A stretch of 64,000 nucleotides of DNA from Sympetrum striolatum. Its lineage: Eukaryota; Arthropoda; Insecta; Odonata; Libellulidae. Below are positions 45,532 through 57,676 of the stretch, one piece after another. The position numbers and the translations under genes were made by a program. Below the pieces are notes generated by a model. That model was not told where the DNA came from and ran no database searches. It saw only the letters and a list, made by a program, of their open reading frames with translations. Position 1 is the stretch's first letter; every line of letters starts with the position of its first letter. The stretch spans positions 9,852,346-9,916,345 of the forward strand of contig OX388344.1 in the NCBI GenBank assembly GCA_947579665.1, given 5' to 3'.

Positions 45532-45687
45532 GCTGGTTTCAGGTTCTTAGGAAGGGAATTGGCAAAAGCATAGCTAATGGAACCTACAAAAGCGGGCCAA
45601 AAATGGGACCTACAAAAATAAAATTCCTTTTGTAGGTCCCATCAGCTATGCTATCGTCAATTCCCTTCCTAAGAACCTAAAACCAGC
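45532..45687. repeat. imperfect inverted repeat next to a Penelope-like relic
   Basis: Arms 45532-45592 and 45626-45687 are inverted copies with about seven mismatches. Within them ATGGGACCTACAAAA (45603-45617) and its exact inverse (45628-45642) form a tighter hairpin. The right arm continues into the GIY-YIG relic, so the arms are probably two head-to-head pieces of the same element. Confidence 0.75.
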
Positions 45688-46260
45688 ATTTTATACAACT
45701 TGGAATATAGGTAAAAAGCTTATTAATAACAAAAATAACATTCACCACAGACTTAAATCCGGCATATATAAACTGACTTGCAGTGATTGTGGGGCGATAT
45801 ATATAAGTCAGACCGGGAGAAGTTTTCATCCTAAGGTTAAGGAGCACAAACAATGTTTTATAAACAACAACATGCAAAATTCACATTTTCACAACATCTC
45901 TTAGAGGAAACACATTTTTCTGACTTCTCTCCACAGATCTTGCATATTCAACATTAAGGCCTCTAATTAAATATTCTGGAACAGCTTGAAGTGTTACAAC
46001 ATAAGCAAAATAATTTTCAACTCACAAATATACACCAATTTGCCGCTTCTTCCCCCCTTTTAGGATTAGTCAACCTTTTACCTCCGCTCCACCCCCACCT
46101 CCCCTTTCTCCTAACCCCTCTTTGGTACCATTACCCCCTCCATAAGTAAGGTTTTGTATATATACTCATGTCCTTCTGCTTTCCTCACCAGATGATAACT
46201 ATGACTAGTAGATACCGGTCATGTGTGTGGTGGAATTAAAAAGTGTGGAATTGAGTACAT
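45688..46260 (+). mobile_element. Penelope-like retroelement relic with GIY-YIG endonuclease remnant
   Basis: The plus strand reads HRLKS then GIYKLTCSDCGAIYISQTGR, followed by SFHPKVKEHKQ. This is the GIY-YIG nuclease start with Cys-x2-Cys and Arg that is typical of Penelope-like elements. Later frames contain FSQHLLEETHF, and a 3' region with GATGATAACTATGACTAG and ACCGGTCATGTG resembles Penelope 3' ends. Stops and frame changes show it is dead. The reverse transcriptase is missing. Confidence 0.75.
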
Positions 46261-46810
46261 AGTGTTTTATTATTTCCGAGATGAACTTACATCGCAAAAA
46301 TATAAGTAATCTGTAATTCTCGAAATCTTGAGATCTGTATGGTATGCACGTGTATGGTGTGGTTACCTAAATCTGCTTTAATTTGCTACTTTTTCATTTA
46401 AATAATCCATTGTTTAACGGTCAGGTACGCATCCTCAATTTTTAAACAAGTAACGTGCCCTTAAAAGTTTTGAGCGAATCCGTTTCTCACAAACCTGGCA
46501 TTTCTCTTGTAAGACGTACTGAGATGAAAGTGAGAGAAGATAAGACGCTAGAAACATTACCAGAGGTAAAGAAGAGGTTGTGTGTGCAGCAAAAGAAATA
46601 AAACAGGGAAAGGGAATCGTACAATATGTCCCAAGTGCAAGAAGACCCTTCATGGTGCATGCATAATGTTTAACAAGTAATTGCAATAACTAAAATTGGG
46701 AAAGAATATTGAAGACTAAAAACGATTCAATAAAATTTTCATAATCGTTATATTCTGAATCTATAAGTTTAGTAAGAATAAATAAAAAAATCTGATGTGG
46801 CCAGCACACG

Positions 46811-47783
46811 ACTTTCTCCATAAATAAGATGTTAATATTTATCTACGACAGTATTTTCGAACTCTATTTTCAATCTAAACTTGGAAGAAGAGTTATTAAT
46901 TTATATCATATTATCTTTTACGTCACAAACATTATCAATAATGTTTTTGGGACATGTTTGATGAAATTGGCCTTTCGCCTACAGTGCACAGAGCGCCCAC
47001 AAAGTACATAATCAGCAACTTCCGGTTCATCAGTATTTCATGAATAACTCCTAAACAATCAGTGATAAAGAAATATGTTTAGTACAAAAGTTATAGTAAA
47101 TTACATTTTCTAAAACTTTTATAATTAATAGCATATACCTAAATATCATATTTATGGAGATATTTTGCCAAAACGGAAATTTACTTTGAAGAATAATGCT
47201 CAACTCTCGGTTAACCGATTTACTCCAAAAACTTATCAACTCTAACAACATCAACCAAAATGCTGTATACGAACTTTGGTGTTGATACGACAGATTGTTT
47301 TCATGTTAGAGCACCCACAAAGTACATAATCAGCTACTTCCGGTTTATCAGTATTTCACGAATATCTCCTAAACAACCGGTGATACAAAAATATGTTTAG
47401 TACAAAAGTTATAGTAAATGAAATTTTCTAAAACTTTAAAAAATAATAGTATAAACCTAAATATCATATTTATGGAGATATCTTTAAAAACGGAAATTTG
47501 CTTCGAAGAATAAAGCTCGACTTCCGGTTTACCGATTAACTCCAAAAACTAATCAACTCTGACAGCACCCACCATAGTGCTTTATGTGAAGTTTGGTATT
47601 GATAAAACTAATAGTTTTTACGTTAGAGCGTCCACAAGCAGAGACACACACACACTCAGATATCATACCGAAAATGGTCAAAACGTGTTCTAGGGACCCC
47701 AAAACATGTATTTCCGTTGAAATCTCGAAGTCGATATTTTCATGAAAACAATACTTTCTATATACTACATATATGGAGAAAGT
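46811..47783. mobile_element. ACTTTCTCCATA-ended element, long copy with internal duplication
   Basis: The ends ACTTTCTCCATAAATAAG and CATATATGGAGAAAGT are inverted. Inside, a unit of about 315 bp beginning CCCACAAAGTACATAATCAG is present twice (about 46993 and 47310) and a third start is cut off near 47626. Homology to the shorter copy at 48917 also extends about 25 bp left of the inverted end, so the true boundary is uncertain. No clear target duplication or coding region. Confidence 0.65.
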
Positions 47784-47989
47784 AAAAATGGCATCATTTT
47801 ATAAGAATTAGCTATTGTATAAATTTTTATCCAAAAGAGTCCATTTTCATGAAAGACGCCTTGGCATTCTTCACACACACACCTTGTAATCGAGGCTGGC
47901 ACTAAAAGGGTTAAAGAACGGGATTAAATCCCAGATGTATCTCTGAGTGGCCGGTCATTTAAATGCAGAGAGTAAGAAAATTATACAGC

Positions 47990-48660
47990 TCTCCAGTTAA
48001 TGTTTAACACAATGAGCTTTGATGGAATTTTTACTGCCAGATTAAATCAAGATCCACTTGAAAACTTTTTTTCATCGATAAGACAAAAAGGAGGTTACAA
48101 CGGTTAAGGGATTTAGGACAAGTTTTAGGCAAGTTTCTTTACGAAGTTTAATAAAACCTCCTAAAACAACAAATTATGATTTAGATGAGGATGAAATCCT
48201 TCAGATTCACACGGAACCAGAAATAGTTAATAGTGATGAGTCCATGAATTATTCAAGAACAATCAAAGAGATGAGTATGGAAATCAAAGAGAGGAGTATG
48301 CATCTTCCTGAGGAAAAAGGAAAGGAAAACTGAGTCTTCCGAGGATTTTTCTGAGTATCCTCCTATGAAAGCGAAAGTATCAACCCTTCAGGATTGCTCT
48401 GAGACGTACTTCTCCAGATATTTGGTGAAAATATTGGTTTCAAAATTTGCATGCCAGAAATGTACGTATGATTTCACTGGCGATTGGGAACTGCGTGACA
48501 ACTCACAACTACTCATTCTTCACAAACCTTTCCCGATTTAAAAGATATACATACTGGCTTGGTTTATCCTTCTGAGAAGTTCAACCTCATAACTAGATTG
48601 GCACTCGATGTATTTAAAAATCACTCCCATAAAATTGCCTATCAAAACAGTTTTTGAAAG
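47990..48660 (+). pseudogene. P-element/THAP9-like transposase relic
   Basis: Plus-strand frames read FDGIFTARLNQDPLENFFSS then IRQKGGYN, the hallmark of the P-element transposase C-terminal half (Asn-Gln-Asp-x-Leu-Glu-Asn-Phe-Phe). Further on, with frame changes, come SRYLVKILVSKFACQKCTYD, FTGDWELRDN and YPSEKFNLITRLALDVF. Stops and shifts interrupt it. It lies between the two ACTTTCTCCATA elements. Confidence 0.7.
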
Positions 48661-48916
48661 TCAATTAAAGAAATGGTAATAGCAAGCAGTTGCAATATTA
48701 TAGGGCAGTTGTCGGCAAACTCACTAGTCAACAGAGCTAAATATCAACAATAAAACGACTAAAATGAAACCTTTGCCTTTCACAAAATTATTTTTTATTA
48801 AATGGTAAATTTTATAAACAGAGTGAAGGATTAGCTACGGATTTCCTCCTTTCTCCCATAATTGCAGACATTTTCTTAGGGCATCAAGAATAAAAATTTG
48901 ATGCGACCAGCACATG

Positions 48917-49555
48917 ACTTTCTCCATATATGAGGTGTAAATATTTATCTACAACAGTATTTTCGAACTCTACATTCAATCTAAACTTGGAATATAAGTG
49001 ATTAATTTATATCATATTATCTTTTACGTCACAAACATTATAAATAATTTTTTTCGGGACATGTTTGATGAAAAACTATGAAATTGGCCTTTAGCCCGCA
49101 GTGCCCACAAAGTACATAATCAGCAACTTCCGGTTTATCAGTATTTCATGAATAACTCCTAAACAAGCTGTTATACAAAAATATGTTTCTTACCAAAGTT
49201 ATAGTAAATTACATTTTCTAAAACTTTTATAAATAACAGTATATACCTAAATATCAGATTAATGGAGATATTTTGCAAAAACGGAAATGAGCTTCGATAA
49301 GTAAAGCTTGATTTCTGATGAACTGATTCTCTCCAAAAACTAATCAACTCTGTCAGCACACACCACAGTGCTATATATGAAGTTTGGAATTGATAAAATT
49401 AATAGTTTTCACTTTAGAGCGCCCACAATCACACACACACACATACACACAGACATAATTTCGAAAATGGTCAAAACATGTATTTCCGTTGAAATCTCGA
49501 AATCGATTTTTTCATGAAAACAATACTTTCTCTATACTACATATATGGAGAAAGT
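48917..49555. mobile_element. ACTTTCTCCATA-ended element, short copy
   Basis: The inverted ends are ACTTTCTCCATATATG and its exact complement. The body is homologous to 46811-47783 but has the internal unit of about 315 bp once. It includes a CA-rich microsatellite near 49430-49450. Non-coding. Confidence 0.7.
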
Positions 49556-51298
49556 AAAAATTGTTTTCTTTTGGCCACCCCTTAACTGGATCTAATGTTC
49601 ATTGGTTTTAGTACCCTGATAACATAGTCTCTGTATATTGTGTTTCTGAAAGACAGCTTTCCCTTCATCCTATCCCTTCATCTTCTTTACTTTATAAATT
49701 CTACAGGTTGGTTTTCTCAACTTCCAGTACTTGAGCAAAAGCATCTTTGAGAATAAATGTATTTGGAATCTTCTGACTCCAGTATGCACCTCGTCATGCC
49801 TTCAACACCACCCTTTCCCAAAGCCCCCTCCATTCTCTCATCCTTAGAGTTTTCCTTGTATCAATTTCCCCTTCAAAATTCCATGAAGAAGTATCAATTA
49901 ACAAACAAATTGGCATAACTAACGGCTCTAGACCTCATTCATTGACTCATCAAGAAGAAGAGCTTGATGAAAGATGAGAGATGATGATAAGAGCTACGAT
50001 GAAAACTGTCTGTACCTTTGTTCACTCTAATTCTACAAAGAATTATTTTGGCAAGAATCCAACTGAAATTAGTTTTCTTTAAGAACCCTTGCCTGATGAT
50101 GACGCAATACTTGGAAACCAAGGTATCAACATGAAGTATTTCACTGGTATGGGTAAAAGACTTATCCTTTTATTTCTTTATGTAAATCAGATTTTTCTTA
50201 TAGATAGCCTATTTCAAATTTATGGAGGATATAAGGCCAAATCTGGTTTCCCTCTTACTTTCATTTAGCATAAGAAGATATTTCATATGTTATGTTAGAG
50301 CCTAAGTCATTAATAATTGTAAGTTAATAGGAATATTCTAAATACCTTTAATTATTAGCAAGCCCTGCCTTCTTTGCATGAAATTAATCGTTATTTATTA
50401 GGTTAAGGATAAACAAAAGCATTGTCAAAACATAGTATATTCCTGAAATATGTATTTTAGTTCACTCACCCCTTAGTAAAGTGCTATCTTATCTGTGAAG
50501 TTAAAAGTTTACATTGAGTAACATTTGATTTGCAAATGAATGTATTACTGTGAGAGTTTTCAGTTCATGCTCTTGTTCAAACCTGCATACACTTTACCAT
50601 GTGCCTTGAATGTTGTTTATAATCTTGGAAGAAATTGCAAGTCTTCCTGAAAATTTCTTATGGCTGATAATTATAAGATAAAGAATGTTATTATTCAAAT
50701 TTTCTATTTTGATATTATTCAAAGGTAAAGAAATTTTTGCAGTATATGATATGTTTACTATTATCGGAATCATATTTTGTAATTAACTCCTTACTGAAAT
50801 ATATGTATGAAGCACATGCTACATTTATTTTTCTAGAAGACCTCACCTTTTTTGTGCTTTATTGCTGCAGCTAGATATCTTGAGATACTAGCCTTTCTTT
50901 TCAGAATCAAAATAAACCGTTAGAGATCTGCCATGCTAGATTTGGTACAGGATACAGAAATATTTATCTTCCATTTACTTGTTATACAGTCTTGAATGTG
51001 TTGACAGCTACTCTTACAGTGTCTCCTCATGGAAAAGTGTTTCTCATAATTGTACTTCACTTGCATGGACACTTCTACAATGGCTCACTCTCCTCATCCT
51101 GGCTGCTAATCCTCATTCCTGTCTACAAGCTACTATTAGCTTATGTTAGAAGGGATTAAGTGCCAACCAGCGTTTTGGCAGAATAATTTACAGACTAGAG
51201 TTCAATGTGGTTTCAGCCTAATCCTTGGTAACGCAGCTAAGATGGATGGTAGTTTGGGTTGAGGCCATGACCAGGTCTAAGGATTATGTTACTCATTA
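49556..51298. other. intron, nothing certain
   Basis: AT-rich sequence. CCTGATGATGACGCAATACTTGG near 50092-50115 resembles the 3' end of some Penelope-like elements but is too short to assign. Confidence 0.4.
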
Positions 51299-51306
51299 CT
51301 CTAAAT

Positions 51307-54300
51307 CAGGGGTGGCCAACAAGTCGATTGCGATCAACCGGTTGATGGCGAGGCCAATTTTGGTCAATCGTTGATCGCTCGCAATGTCTGGGGTTGAATT
51401 CCATGTGCCTTTGAAGCGATTGTAGAAGACAAAACTTTCTAGCAATAGTTTAATGCATTCTGGGAATTTGCCAAGGCCATAAATTCCTAGAATCCCGACA
51501 CTGTGATCTCCGCCCACCCAGCACAATACGTTGTGGCTAATGTGTTACACTTGTCACCGGACGCAACGCGTGAACGCAACAGCTTGAATATTTCGTAGTG
51601 TCATACAGTAGCTTCTTTTATTTTGTATTAACAGTATAATTATTAATCAATATTATTTATTCTCGGTTACCTCATTGAGTTTCAATTTCTGTTTAAAATT
51701 TAGGTACCTTTTCTTTGTTTTAAATTAAATTGCTTTTCTTACCTTCCTATTTACTTGATAAGTGAGCATTCTTGGCAACAGATCTCTAAACTGTGGTCAT
51801 TACACTGAGAGGAAAATAAGGGAAATTATTCAGATATATTAGGAATAACAATAATTCTATTTAAATTAATAAGTCAGTATTGTAAACAGTAATAAATATA
51901 TTGTAGTTTTAACATATTTCTTGTAAATTTGAATATATCTACATTAGATTTTAATATTCTTGTATTGCTGTCCCGATCGTAATATGCAGTATCGTCATTA
52001 TTTCTTTCAATGTAACGGAGATAATTTCCACAGTTCATGAGTTTTTTAATTTTCTAGGAAAATATTTAATTCAATATTTAATTTAATGTTTATTATTTTA
52101 ATTTTCGTATTTCTTTGCATTCTAGTATATTCATGGACATGAGTAGTAAACCGAAAAAATCAGAAACTTATCACTTCAATGAAGTATGGGAACTCTATTA
52201 CTTTTTTAAAATGGTGAATGATGAGTGTTGTTTTTTAACATGCCTTAACTTGGTAGCCATTGCTAAAAAGGGTAATCTGGAGATACATTTTTTAGCCTTA
52301 CATAACAAGAATCAAACAGATTATCCATCAAATTCTGAACTGAGAACACATAAAGTTAGGGATCTTAAAACTCAATTAACAAATCAAAAAAGTGTTTTTA
52401 AAATGCCAAGGTTGAAGTCATAAGCAGTAACTACTGCATCATTCAGAGTAAGTTATCTCTTAGCAAAAAATGTAAGCCATTTTCCAACGGGGAATTTGTA
52501 AAGGAAATTATTTTGGAAATGTCAGATTTACTTTTTATCGATTTTAAGAACAAGAGTGAAATTGTTGCTCCACTTTAAGATCTACAATTCTCTTGAAACA
52601 TGGTGATGTATATAAGTGATACAGCACAATTACTTGTTTTCGTTCGTATGGTTTTTAAGGATTTTACATCTAAAGAAAAATTGTTGGGTATGATTTCTTT
52701 GAAGGAAAGGACTAGAAGTGTAGACATATTGAAAGCCTATAAAAAATTGCTCAATGATTTGAAAGTACCACTTTTTAAATTAGTCTCAATAACAACGGAT
52801 TGCGCAGCTGCAATGATAGGTTGCAAAAATGGATTTATAGCCCTATGTCAAAATGAAGATGATTTCCCAGCCTTTTTGAGCTTTCACTGCATAATTCACC
52901 AGCAAGTGTTAGCTAGTAAGAGAATAAACACAAAAGAGGTAATGGACATAGCATTTAAAACTGTTAATTCAATTCGATGAAGTTCTCTCAAAAGGCGTCT
53001 CTTCCAACTGCAGATCGATGAAGGCCAACCTGAATTATTACTTCATACCGATGTCAGATGGCTAAGCAGAAGTAAATTTCTGCCGTGATTTCGTGAATTA
53101 TTGCCTGAAATTATAGATTTCCTTCACAAACAAGATGGAAACTGTGAAAATTAAAATGATGAAAATTGGCTTAGTGACTTGGCATTTCTTACCAATTTTA
53201 CTGCAATATTAAGCCATTTAAATTTAGAATTACAAGGTAAAAATAAAACAGTAATTGAGATGATCAGCTGAATAGATGCTTATAAAACAAAATTTACTTT
53301 GCTAAAAGAAGATCTGCAAGAAAATAAACTGAATCATTTTCCAAATATGACGGGTAACCTACAAAAACATCAAAATATTAAATATAAGATCAACAATTAT
53401 GTTGCGGAAATTCAAAAAGTAATTTAAGATTTTGAGGAAAAATTCAAGGATTTTTAAAAAATTAAGGAAATTGTGGAATTCATATCTCTTCCCTTTTAAA
53501 AAGATTCGAGTATGAAACACATTAGCCAAAAAATTTCATACATTTTGCATATGGATCAAAAGGCATTAGGAAATTAAATTATAATTCTACAAACTGACTT
53601 AATCTTTCAAGACAGAAAATTTGAGGAAGATTTTTGGAAATATGTCAACCGAGAAAAATAGCATCCCGGTATCACCAAATGTAACAAAATTATCTATTCT
53701 TGTTTCGGATCTACTTACCTATGTGAATCAGCATTTTCATACTTGAAGCTTACGAAGACTAAACAACGTTCTGTCCTGACTGATTCCCATACTTAATAAG
53801 ACTCATTATTATTATCTTTCTTAGGATATACACCTAATTATGATTCCTTGGATATAGACATGCAAACTCAGTCTTCCCACTAATCTTAAGGCAACAAAGT
53901 AAATTCTAAATCTGTCTTTATCTGTAGCTACTTTGAATTAATAAATATTGTTAATAATTATCCATGTTCTTTTAATTCCCCTGGACGTGAGTTTTTTGGG
54001 CCTTTAAATACATAATTATTGTTGTTGTCTTTTACGTAGGTAGATAAGCCGTATATCTATATTTCTGTACAAGGTGTACTCAGCGAGCTATTGATAGATT
54101 AGCAAAACGTAAGTCATATTATTCTTTCATGATAAAATTTTCCTGGCAAAAAAAAAAGTGAAAGTGAAATATTGAAATTAAATTATCAGCCATACTGTGA
54201 ATTTTTTTAACAACTTTTTCATATTTACGAACAAATAGTACAACAACTTATACATTGCAGTAGATAAAATAATTAAATTGAATTTTAAGTTAGTAAAAAT

Positions 54301-54598
54301 CTATCTTGAAAAAGTGTCGGAAAATGGATTTTTTTAGGTATATCATGTACGGAATGCTGGGTCTGGAAATTTTTTTTCTTCATGAGCCTATATCTAGAAA
54401 ACTTAATGAGTGATTTAAAAAATACTATATTTTACTTATCTACCCAAACCTTGCTGGAATAAACCTTATACTAAACGCAGTGTATAAGCATAGTATGCAT
54501 TTCACACCCCTTATACTATGCCTCTAACAAAAAGTCGATCATGACACACTTTTAAGATAAAAAGTAGATCTTATATGCAGAAAAGTTGGCCACCCCTG
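51307..54598 (+). mobile_element. 3.3 kb hAT transposon with 8 bp target duplication
   Basis: The ends are CAGGGGTGGCCAAC and the exact inverse GTTGGCCACCCCTG. Perfect CTCTAAAT duplications lie at 51299-51306 and 54599-54606. The interior carries a decayed transposase (52115 to about 53800). The size and a BED-type start fit the hAT group related to GTF2IRD2/ZBED-type domesticated proteins. Confidence 0.95.
52115..53830 (+). pseudogene. hAT transposase pseudogene (BED finger to dimerisation region)
   Basis: 52133-52423 encodes KSETYHFNEVWELYYFFKMV followed by ECCFLTCLNLVAIAKKGNLE and IHFLALH, a BED-like zinc finger layout although one Cys position looks altered. 52600-52980 encodes ISDTAQLLVFVRMVF, ITTDCAAAMIG and FHCIIHQQVL, the catalytic-domain region. 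Further frames to about 53800 give the C-terminal part. Multiple stops (for example at 52422, 52978, 53088) inactivate it. Confidence 0.85.
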
Positions 54599-54606
54599 CT
54601 CTAAAT

Positions 54607-57204
54607 TATATACAATTGATAATTTTTGTTACATATCAAATGGCCTCAATGTGGCTTTCATTTTTGTAAAATACCTCCTAATTCTATAGGAATTCTTCTT
54701 GGGTTTCCATCTAGGTGGTGTGTAGGAACAGGTCCAACATTTTGGATATTATCTCCTCAGCCATCTTCAGAAAAGTGCACTCTTTTCATGCTCATATTGA
54801 AATTTCATATCTCAAACAATACGTGCCCCAAAAGTGTTGTCTGTGGTCATACAACCTTTATAATGGAGGTGAAGACTTAATGGTAACAGAAAAACGTTAC
54901 CTACAGAAATTAAAAGTTAAATTTGATTTTGAAATTCTTCTCGTTTCCTACAAAATGGATAGGAGGCCAAAAATTATTTATCACTTGCAATTGCTTTATT
55001 TTTGATATTGCAGTTAATGAATCTGCGTATGGGAATGGTAAGGATAAAAGAGGAATGCAACATAGTCACATCCTTACAATTTAGTCATATGGCATTGTAT
55101 TTTGCACTTTGTCATCCCCAAGATCGAAGACTATGTTCGTGGACATCAATTAACATATCATCTAATTTTAAAAGAGGCACGAATTCTCACTTACAACCTC
55201 ATGTTATGAATACAACCAAGATAAAACTACAAAACCTGCCTTCTGCATCCACATTACTCCATGTCTTCTTTAATTTCATACTTACTTCTTCACAAACAAA
55301 ATATAGCAATGACTTGTCCATTGGCAGAATCACACTTGAGTTACTGAAAGATATCCTCTCGGTAATGAACAGACAAACGTTTGTGGCTTCAGTCATCAAA
55401 ATGAAAGAAAAATGCTCCTTTAGGAGATAGAAGCCAGAGGGGAAGATTTTCACACTATCCACATTGTGATACATTTTCACTGAAAAGCTCATTCAGCTAG
55501 ACAAACCTGCCCGCATTTCTTGAAGGTCACTGATATATAAAAGGTGGCCAGACTTACCCCAATTAGATATGCACCCTGCCTTTGGTGTATGGCAGGGGGG
55601 TGTAGTAACACCAGCATCATTACCTAATCTAACCTGTTAGCTTTTCTAATAAACATTGAAACGAACGATCAGAAGTAACCATCTATTTTTGAGATTACTT
55701 CACATCAACGTTTACTCAATGCCTCTTGGAGATCACTTTCACTTTTGACTGGAACTAGAATTTCATTTATTTTGTCATAAGCTCTGAACTAATTAATTTT
55801 TTGAAAAGCTTCCATTGATAATCTAGCGTATGCTAACTGATTTGCTGAATTTAATGTATAAAATAATGCTCTTAATAAGTCTTAAATATCATATAAAAAA
55901 TACCCAATTTTTGTGTTTCCTGTATTATGATCAGAATTTGAAGTTTGGGCTTATGCTCTTCATACATTCCTGGTTTGTGTAGTATTTTTCAAAAGAATCT
56001 CATCTCAATTGAAGTTGTTCATTGAACAGATATGAGTTTAAATATTTAGTTGAAGTGGATTTGTAAACTTAACCATAGGTTCATTTTCCTGACTTATTGC
56101 TTTGAAAAGAAGAATAGTATTATTCGCTGCCGCTAGTATTTCGTAAAATTTTTGCAAATTTACCAAATTAAATTATTTCTTCAATTTCTCTTCTTTTCCA
56201 GCTTAACATTTAATTCTAACTAGTCTTATTTTGGAAAATAATGAAGCCTGCACTGTATGAATGTGAAGTTAATAAAGTTTCTTATGATTGCACTCTGAAT
56301 CTTACGGGGTTGAATCTGGGGGTTGATAATAAGCAGTTAATAAATGTTTAAATTATAATTGTTGTATACTATATTATTATAAGGTAAAGGTTTTAGGAAT
56401 TACGAATATAAATTAAATATAGTCCTTTAAAATAAATATATATTTTTCCTTGGAGATTTCCTAATGTTGTTGACATTACGAGGTAGTTTCATTTATTCTG
56501 AAATAAGAAAGATATTTTTGTTTATAGAATTTGAGTTTATCTTTGTCACTCATCTATTGTAAACTCTTTCAAGCTGTTTCATTCTCGACAAATTAGCATA
56601 GAAAATATTTAGTATTTTATTCCCTGATAAATCATTCTGTAATCTGTTAGATGTTATTATTAAATGATTAAATATTAAACCTTTGATCCAACATTTTCGG
56701 ATTATGTATCCCAAAAATCAATTGACTGATTAATATCGTAACTTAAGAAATATGTTTATCCATTCTACGTTGGAAATACATAAGAAAAATAAATGAATAT
56801 AATTCATGCTTGGTTATTTTCTAGATAGTCCACATTCTTGGCCATGAAACTAATTTTCTAAATATTTGTGGATTTGTAAGATGGAATGCATACTCAAGAA
56901 TCCTTAAAACGTTTTGTTGTGAGCAATAAACCAATTTTGTTGATCATTTATTAAACTTCTGAAATGTTCATGAAATTCAGCAAACATGATTCTTTTAGAA
57001 GGGTCATAACTTTTTAATAACCTTAGGTTATTATAAATATCTTATTAAAGTTATAAATAAACTTTTAATGTATCATTGTAAATATATGCATGGAATTCAA
57101 ATATAATGTGTGAATTGTTGCTGAATTCACATTTATCAAAAGACTTTGTCAGGGTAACTTGGAGTCGCGGTGTCTCTTTGGTTGCCAAGAAATTAGTAAA
57201 TTTT
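54607..57204. other. intron, mostly nothing recognised
   Basis: The frames at 54626-55430 have no domain I recognise. The only assignable piece is the CR1-type hairpin relic at 55572-55602. 55610-57200 is very AT-rich and featureless. Confidence 0.5.
55572..55602 (-). repeat. CR1-like 3' hairpin relic
   Basis: The minus strand reads CACCCCCCTGCCATACACC then AAAGGCAGGGTG, matching the 3' hairpin of the intact LINE at 39600-39633 apart from loop changes. No ORF2 remains, so it is a short 5'-truncated copy. Confidence 0.6.
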
Positions 57205-57252
57205 GATGAGTATTCTGCAAGCCTCCAGTGGCATATGGCAGGGGTCCACAGA
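57205..57252 (-). repeat. CR1-like 3' hairpin relic, second copy
   Basis: The minus strand reads CCCCTGCCATATGCC, then GGAGGCTTGCAG, the same core as the 39.6 kb LINE end including GGCTTGCAG. It is probably another truncated copy. Confidence 0.5.
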
Positions 57253-57676
57253 TGTCCACTTTTAACACCTGGTTAGTATTTAGCTTGAATATTACATCGT
57301 TTTTGGCAACAAGAAAACCTACATTTGTATAGTGAGCTGTTGACCAGTGAGTATGTTCCTACTCATAACAATTTGAGAATAATATATTGAACAGAGCGGT
57401 GAGTCCCCTAATTTTGTTTTGCATCAATAACAAGACATTACATTTACGTTTTAACATTAAAGGTTGTGTTACTGAGTGCGAAATTAGCGACATTAAAATA
57501 CTACACGAAATTTCAATGGACACCGAGTGCCTCTAAATCAGTCAAATCTGAAGTTATAGCTTCAAGTATAGTCCACCGATTTCAATAAAATAAAATTCAC
57601 ATGATAGAAAATTTATTTATTTGCTCATTGATGTAAATTTTAATGTTGTACCTGCAGTTTCTGTACTTATACTGTA

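Noticed and set aside
54626..55430. Host exon cluster in the FBXW4-like intron
   Set aside because: Several overlapping frames but no domain, no phase-compatible splice chain and AT-rich codon use.
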